Origin: Patagioenas fasciata | Taxonomy: Eukaryota > Chordata > Aves > Columbiformes > Columbidae | Reading direction: 5' to 3' | NCBI RefSeq assembly: GCF_037038585.1 | Contig: NC_092520.1 | Span: forward strand, 2,199,001 to 2,263,000 | DNA length: 64,000 nt | Shown here: positions 59,663 to 64,000 of the stretch, piece by piece | Layout: each line of letters begins with the position of its first letter | How positions within the stretch are numbered: position 1 is the stretch's first letter | Position numbers and translations under genes: made by a program | Notes under the pieces: generated by a model | What the model was told of the DNA's origin: nothing | The model's input: only the letters and a program-made list of their open reading frames with translations | The model's database searches: none

Positions 59663-60190
59663 AATGGACCGATTTTAGATGGGGGTCACTCCCGATGACC
59701 AGCGGCCGGTGGCGCCCGCACCTCACCGGGGGCCTTTGCGATGCGCAGGGGGCTCAGCATCACATAGGTTTTATTTAATTAACGCTTGGCTTTTTAATCA
59801 CCCGGCGGATAGAGATGTTGGTGTCGTGGGTAGAGTGAAGAATGTGCTGGCACGGCACCCGAAATTCCACTGCTTTGCCAAAAATTGGTGGCAGCAAAAA
59901 AGCAAAAGGTGCCACCGAGAGCAGATGGTCCCATGTGGGAAAATAGCGGAAAGTGGTGGTTTAGTTAAAAAGATCAGTGATTTCTGTCTCCCCGCCACAT
60001 GGCAGAGAATCTGCTTTTTTACCCTTTTTTTATCCTGTTTTCAGATTCAGGCCGAGTTTTGCCCCATTTTCTCATGGGGAAAATCACTCAAATCTTGAGG
60101 GTTTTTTAATTCTGCTCCGTAGGGGACAGGTTGTGGCATCCCAAGAGTGACAGCGGCCACACGTCCCCGTGCGGCTGCCAAATAAAGTTG
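59663..60190 (+). other. NEU3: NEU3 3' UTR with poly(A) signal
   Basis: Non-coding sequence from the TAA to an AATAAA at 60181-60186. No CR1 copy is visible. Confidence 0.6.
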
Positions 60191-60409
60191 TCCCAAAAAT
60201 GGGTGGAATCCAGGCAATATTGGGAGCATCGTCACCTCCCACTCTCTCCCACCGCTACATTTTGATCACCTGGAAGAGAAGAAACCTCCCCCAAGAGCAT
60301 GGGGTTACAGGGTTTTTTGGGGGGGTGTCATTCCTGGGATGGACGTCTTGCCAGTAGCGCTGGGGACAACCAAAATGTCCCTGCTGGGTCTTGTGGGCAA
60401 AGCAGAAGT

Positions 60410-60975
60410 GGTTTAGTGGGACATGGGATGTAGCTGAGTGATGGGGACGTGGGGCGTGGGGTGATGGAGATGTGGGACACAGCTCAGTGATGGAGACATG
60501 GGATGTGGCTCAGTGATGGGGACATGCAACATGTAGTGATGGAGATGGGGGACAGCAGAGTAACAGGGACATGGGACAGTTGAGTGATGGGGATGTGGGA
60601 CGTGGCTGAGTGATGGGGATGTGACGTGGGATGGGGGGACATGGGGCACAGCTGATTGATGGGACCATGGGACATGGCCGAGTGATGGGGACATGACATG
60701 GGATGGGCAGGACATAGGGCAAAGCTGATTGATGGGACCATGGGACATGGCCGAGTGATGGGTCATGGAATGATGGGGGAAAAGGACACGGTTGAGTGAC
60801 GGGGACATGTCTGAGTGATGGGGACATGAGTCATGGAATAATGGGGAAAAATTACATCGTTGAGTGATGGGGACATGGGACATGGAATGATGGGGAAAAA
60901 GGACATGGTTGAGTGATGGGGACATGGGAGATGATTGCGTGATAGGGACATGAGACACGACTAGGTGATGGAACG
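60410..60975. repeat. Minisatellite of gatggggacatggga units
   Basis: Variable units (gagtgatggggacatgggac) over about 560 nt downstream of NEU3. Confidence 0.92.
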
Positions 60976-61019
60976 TGGTACCCAGACCCCAGCATGAAGG
61001 ATCTCAGAGCAATGTCCTC

Positions 61020-61575
61020 CCCAAGCCCTGCACCCATTGCATCCTTGCACCCATCATGTCCTTGGCTCATTGTGTCCTTGCACCTATTGTGTCCTCGTAC
61101 CCATCACATTGTTGCACCCATCATGTCCTTGGTTCATCATGTCGCACCCATCATGTCCTTGTGTCCGTCATGTCCTTGGCTCATTGTGTCCTTGCACCTA
61201 TCGTATCCTTGTGGCCATCATGTCCTTAGCTCATCGTGTCCTTGCATCCATCATGTCCTTGCACCCATCATGTCCTTGGTTTATCATGGCCTTGCACCCA
61301 TCATGTCCTTGCACCCATCATGTCCTTGCATCCATCATGTCCTTGACTCATCACGTCCTTGACTCATCACGTCCTTGTACCCATCGTGTCCTTGCACCCA
61401 TCATGTCCTTGGTTCATCATGTCCTTGCACCCATCATGTCCTTGCACCCATCATGTCCTTGACTCATCACGTCCTTGTACCCATCGTGTCCTTGCACCCA
61501 TCATGTCCTTGCGCTCATCATGTCCTTGCGCTCATCAAGTCCTTGCATCCATCATGTCCTTGCATTTTTTTCCAG
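61020..61575. repeat. Minisatellite of cacccatcatgtccttg units
   Basis: About 30 units of 15-18 nt. The core catgtcc is the reverse complement of the ggacatg core of the preceding array. Confidence 0.93.
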
Positions 61576-61659
61576 GGTGTGAAAATGGCCACAGTGTTGG
61601 TGGGGCACCTGCGGGGCCATCCCTGACCCACTGTCCCCACCCCACTGGGACAGGACAGA

Positions 61660-63010
61660 ATGGGATGGGGACAGGATGGGATGAGGACAAGGCAGAATTA
61701 TTACCAAACAGAGTGGGGACACATAAGATTGGGACAGGGCAGGGTGGGGACAGGCAGGAGGACAGCATGGAATTAGGGACCGGGAGGATGGGGACAGGGA
61801 CAAGCAGGATAAAGCCAGGGATGGGGACAGGCAGGATGGGACAGGAACAGGGAACAAAATGGGGACAGGGAGGATGGGGACAGGATGGGATGGGGGCAGA
61901 CAGAAGGACAGCAACAGACAGGGTGAGGTCAGGGCAGAACAGGGACAGCCAAGAGGGGTACAGGCAGGATGGGGGCAGCCAAGAGGGGGACAGGATGGGG
62001 ACAGGGAAGGATGGGGACAGGATGGGATGGGAGTGGGCAGGATGGAGACAAGGAGGAAAAGGACAGGGAGGGTGGGGACAGGCAGGAGGGCATCGTATGG
62101 GGACAGGATGAGATGGGGACAGGGACAAGCAAGAGGGATACAAGCAGGAGGGAGAGAGCGTGGAATTGGGGACAGGATGGGCTGGGGGTGGACAGGATGG
62201 GGACAAGGCGATGAGGACATGGATGGTGGGGACAGGATGGGGCCAAGGGCGAAGAGGACACAGATGCTGGGGACAGCCAAGAGGGGGACAAGCAGGATGA
62301 GGACAGGGAGAGTGGGGACAGGGAGGGTGGGGACAGGATGGGATGGGGGTGGACAGGATGGGGCCAAGGGCGAAGAGGACACAGATGCTGGGGACAGCCA
62401 AGAGGGGGACAAGCAGGATGAGGACAGGGAGAGTGGGGACAGGGAGGGTGGGGACAGGATGGGATGGGGGTGGACAGGATGGGGCCAAGGGCGATGAGGA
62501 CATGGGCGTTGGGGACAGGATGGGATGGGGGTGGAGGACAAGGACGATGAGGACATGGGTGTTTGGGACATGATAGGGTGGGGACAAGGGGGATGGAAAC
62601 ATGGATGTTGGGAACAGGATGGGGACAGTGAAGAGGGGGACAGGCAGGATGGGGACAGGGAGAGTGGGGACAGGATAGGATGGGGGTAGACAGAATGGGA
62701 ACAAGGGCGATGAGGACATGGATGTCGGGGACAGGACAGGGACAGCCAAGAGGGGGCAGGCAGGATGGGGACAGGGAGGGTGGGGACAGGATGGGGACAG
62801 GGAGGGTGGGGACAGAATGGGGTGAGGGTGAAGGACAAGGACGATGAGGACATGGATGTTGGGGACAGGATGGGATGGGGCTGGACAGGATGGGGCCAAG
62901 GGCGATGAGGACACGGATGTCGGGGACAGGACGGGGACAGCCAAGAGGGGGACAGGCAGGACGAGGACAGGGAGGGTGGGGACAGGATGGGGACAGCCAG
63001 GCTGCGATGG
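61660..63010. repeat. GGGGACAGGATGGG minisatellite upstream of P4HA3
   Basis: Purine-rich irregular units over 1.35 kb, with a local 121-nt higher-order period (ggccaagggcga at 62241, 62362 and 62483). It ends about 150 nt before the P4HA3 ATG. Confidence 0.93.
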
Positions 63011-63059
63011 GGACAAGCAGGACGCGGGGACCAGCAGCACCACGCCTCCCCCAACCCCA

Positions 63060-63163
63060 GCCAGCGTGGCGGATCCGGGGCCGACCCCCCTTTATCTCCC
63101 CCCCACCCCCAAGGCGGGGCCTCCCCGCCCCCCCCCCCGGCCTCTCCCGGCGGCAGCGGCTGG
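63060..63163 (+). promoter_or_regulatory. GC-rich P4HA3 promoter / 5' UTR
   Basis: C- and G-rich tract with GC boxes (ggcggggcc near 63112) between the end of a minisatellite and the P4HA3 ATG. No TATA box is seen. Confidence 0.45.
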
Positions 63164-63366
63164 ATGCGGGGGCTGGATGCGGGGGTCGGATGGGGGGCTC
63201 TGGCTCTGGGGGTGCTGCTGGTGCTGCTGTGTCCCCCCCCGAGCCCAGCCGAGACCTACACGGCCATGGCGAGTGTCCGCAGGGCGCTGGGCTCCGAGGG
63301 CCGCCTGCTCCGCCGGCTCCGCGGGTACCTGCGGGAGGAGCGCGGCCGCCTCCGCCGCCTCGCCAG
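63164..63366 (+). CDS. P4HA3: P4HA3 first coding exon (prolyl 4-hydroxylase alpha-3), 3'-partial
   Basis: Encodes a hydrophobic signal peptide (ALALGVLLVLLC, cleavage likely near Ala29), then ETYTAMASVRRALGSEGRLL and RRLRGYLREERGRLRRLAR, ending in a split Arg codon before gtaccg. This aligns with the N-terminus of human P4HA3 (DTFSALTSVARALAPERRLL, then LRRYLRGEEARLRDLTR), including the split Arg before FYDK. The family hydroxylates collagen prolines in the ER lumen as part of a tetramer with PDI. P4HA1 and P4HA2 fit much less well. The catalytic domain is beyond the window. The start codon context is weak; an upstream in-frame start inside the minisatellite is possible but unlikely. Confidence 0.82.
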
Positions 63367-63599
63367 GTACCGGCCCCCCCAACCCCCGGGACGGGGACAC
63401 GCGTGGGGACACCCACTCGGCACTGCGAGCATCCCCCCGCCCGCTTTAGGCAACCCCTGGCCCGAGGGTGGGTGCTGCCCTGGCAGGGATGGGGTTAATC
63501 AACTCCCCCCATCCCCTCCAGCTCTCAGTTTTTGGGGGTGCTCCTAAATATGAGGTTGTGGGTGGGTGGGAGCACGGCCTGGACACTGTCCTTACCCCC

Positions 63600-64000
63600 C
63601 AGCCATGTCCCAGGAGGGGACCGGGGACGTGGGGCATGTCCCCAGACTGGGGACGTGCCTCACAGCATCCCCAAGGAACGGGACATCCTCACCAGGGATG
63701 GGGTTCCACCAGGCTTGATGGGGTTTCCACACCTCTGGCTTGGCCAAAAAGTGGATGCTGGGGTATCATGGGTGGGTGAGGAGCACAGCCCAGACACTGT
63801 AGGGGACTGGGGATGTGGGGCATGTCTCTGGGCTGGGGACCGGGGATGTGGGTCACATCGTGCCCAAGGCACAGGGCCAGCCCCATGTACCCACCAGAGA
63901 TGGAGTTCTTCCAACTTTGATGGAGCTTCTCCAACTTTGATGGGGTTTCTGCACCTCTGGCTTGGCCATAAAGTGGACACCGGGGTGCCACAACGGGGGA
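63600..64000. repeat. Tandem repeat of about 222 nt in P4HA3 intron 1
   Basis: The segment with acctctggcttggcca at about 63731 recurs at about 63953. The gacgtggggcatgtcc segment at 63625 recurs near 63810. It continues off the window. Confidence 0.8.

Noticed and set aside
60994-61626. Frames rich in HPSCPCTHHVL
   Set aside because: Translation of the cacccatcatgtccttg repeat; no coding evidence.
61535-63416. About 500-residue Pro/Ser/Cys-rich frames on the minus strand
   Set aside because: They are the complement of purine-rich minisatellite units, open in several frames at once and overlapping the P4HA3 exon on the opposite strand.

Overview
This window is vertebrate nuclear DNA and almost certainly avian. 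It holds about 28 chicken-repeat-1 (CR1) LINE fragments in both orientations, which by my hand-drawn boundaries cover roughly a fifth of the sequence. It also has spliced genes with GT-AG introns, a CpG-rich bidirectional promoter and several GC-rich minisatellites. The CR1 density and the close similarity of many copies would suit a CR1-rich bird lineage (woodpeckers and relatives are one such group), but I cannot name the species.

Five protein genes can be read exon by exon. From left to right: (1) RNF169 (+), coding exons 2-6 at 5640-15355, with the RING-bearing first exon off the left edge and probably a long CR1-free 3' UTR to about 19.6 kb. (2) XRRA1 (-), 16 coding exons from 37745 down to 20357, giving a phase-consistent 700-residue leucine-rich-repeat protein, with non-coding 5' exons near 40.1 and 41.1 kb. 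(3) SPCS2 (+), five coding exons at 41290-53478, 201 residues, sharing a bidirectional promoter with XRRA1. (4) NEU3 (+), three coding exons at 57934-59662, about 400 residues, with all expected sialidase active-site residues. (5) The first exon of P4HA3 (+), 63164-63366, running off the right edge.

RNF169-XRRA1-SPCS2-NEU3 is the order I recall from human 11q13.4. P4HA3 directly downstream of NEU3 is not the human arrangement, but one inversion of the PGM2L1-to-NEU3 block would produce it.

The left 50 kb is mostly intron carrying CR1 copies. The right end is dominated by minisatellites: about 19 units in SPCS2 intron 4, about 40 G-rich 57-bp units in the presumed NEU3 intron 1, and a cluster of three arrays between NEU3 and P4HA3. 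An ACACCC-rich array in two blocks lies in the XRRA1 5' region.

The points most worth a second look are splicing-related. SPCS2 has a near-perfect U12-type AT-AC intron. The SPCS2 intron 4 array is built from units resembling the gene's own 3' splice site. The NEU3 array repeats a consensus 5' splice site in every unit. The RNF169 last-exon acceptor sits in the tail of a CR1 insertion. The genes are unrelated in function: ubiquitin/DNA-damage signalling, an LRR protein, signal peptidase, ganglioside sialidase and collagen prolyl hydroxylase. They are not an operon or pathway.
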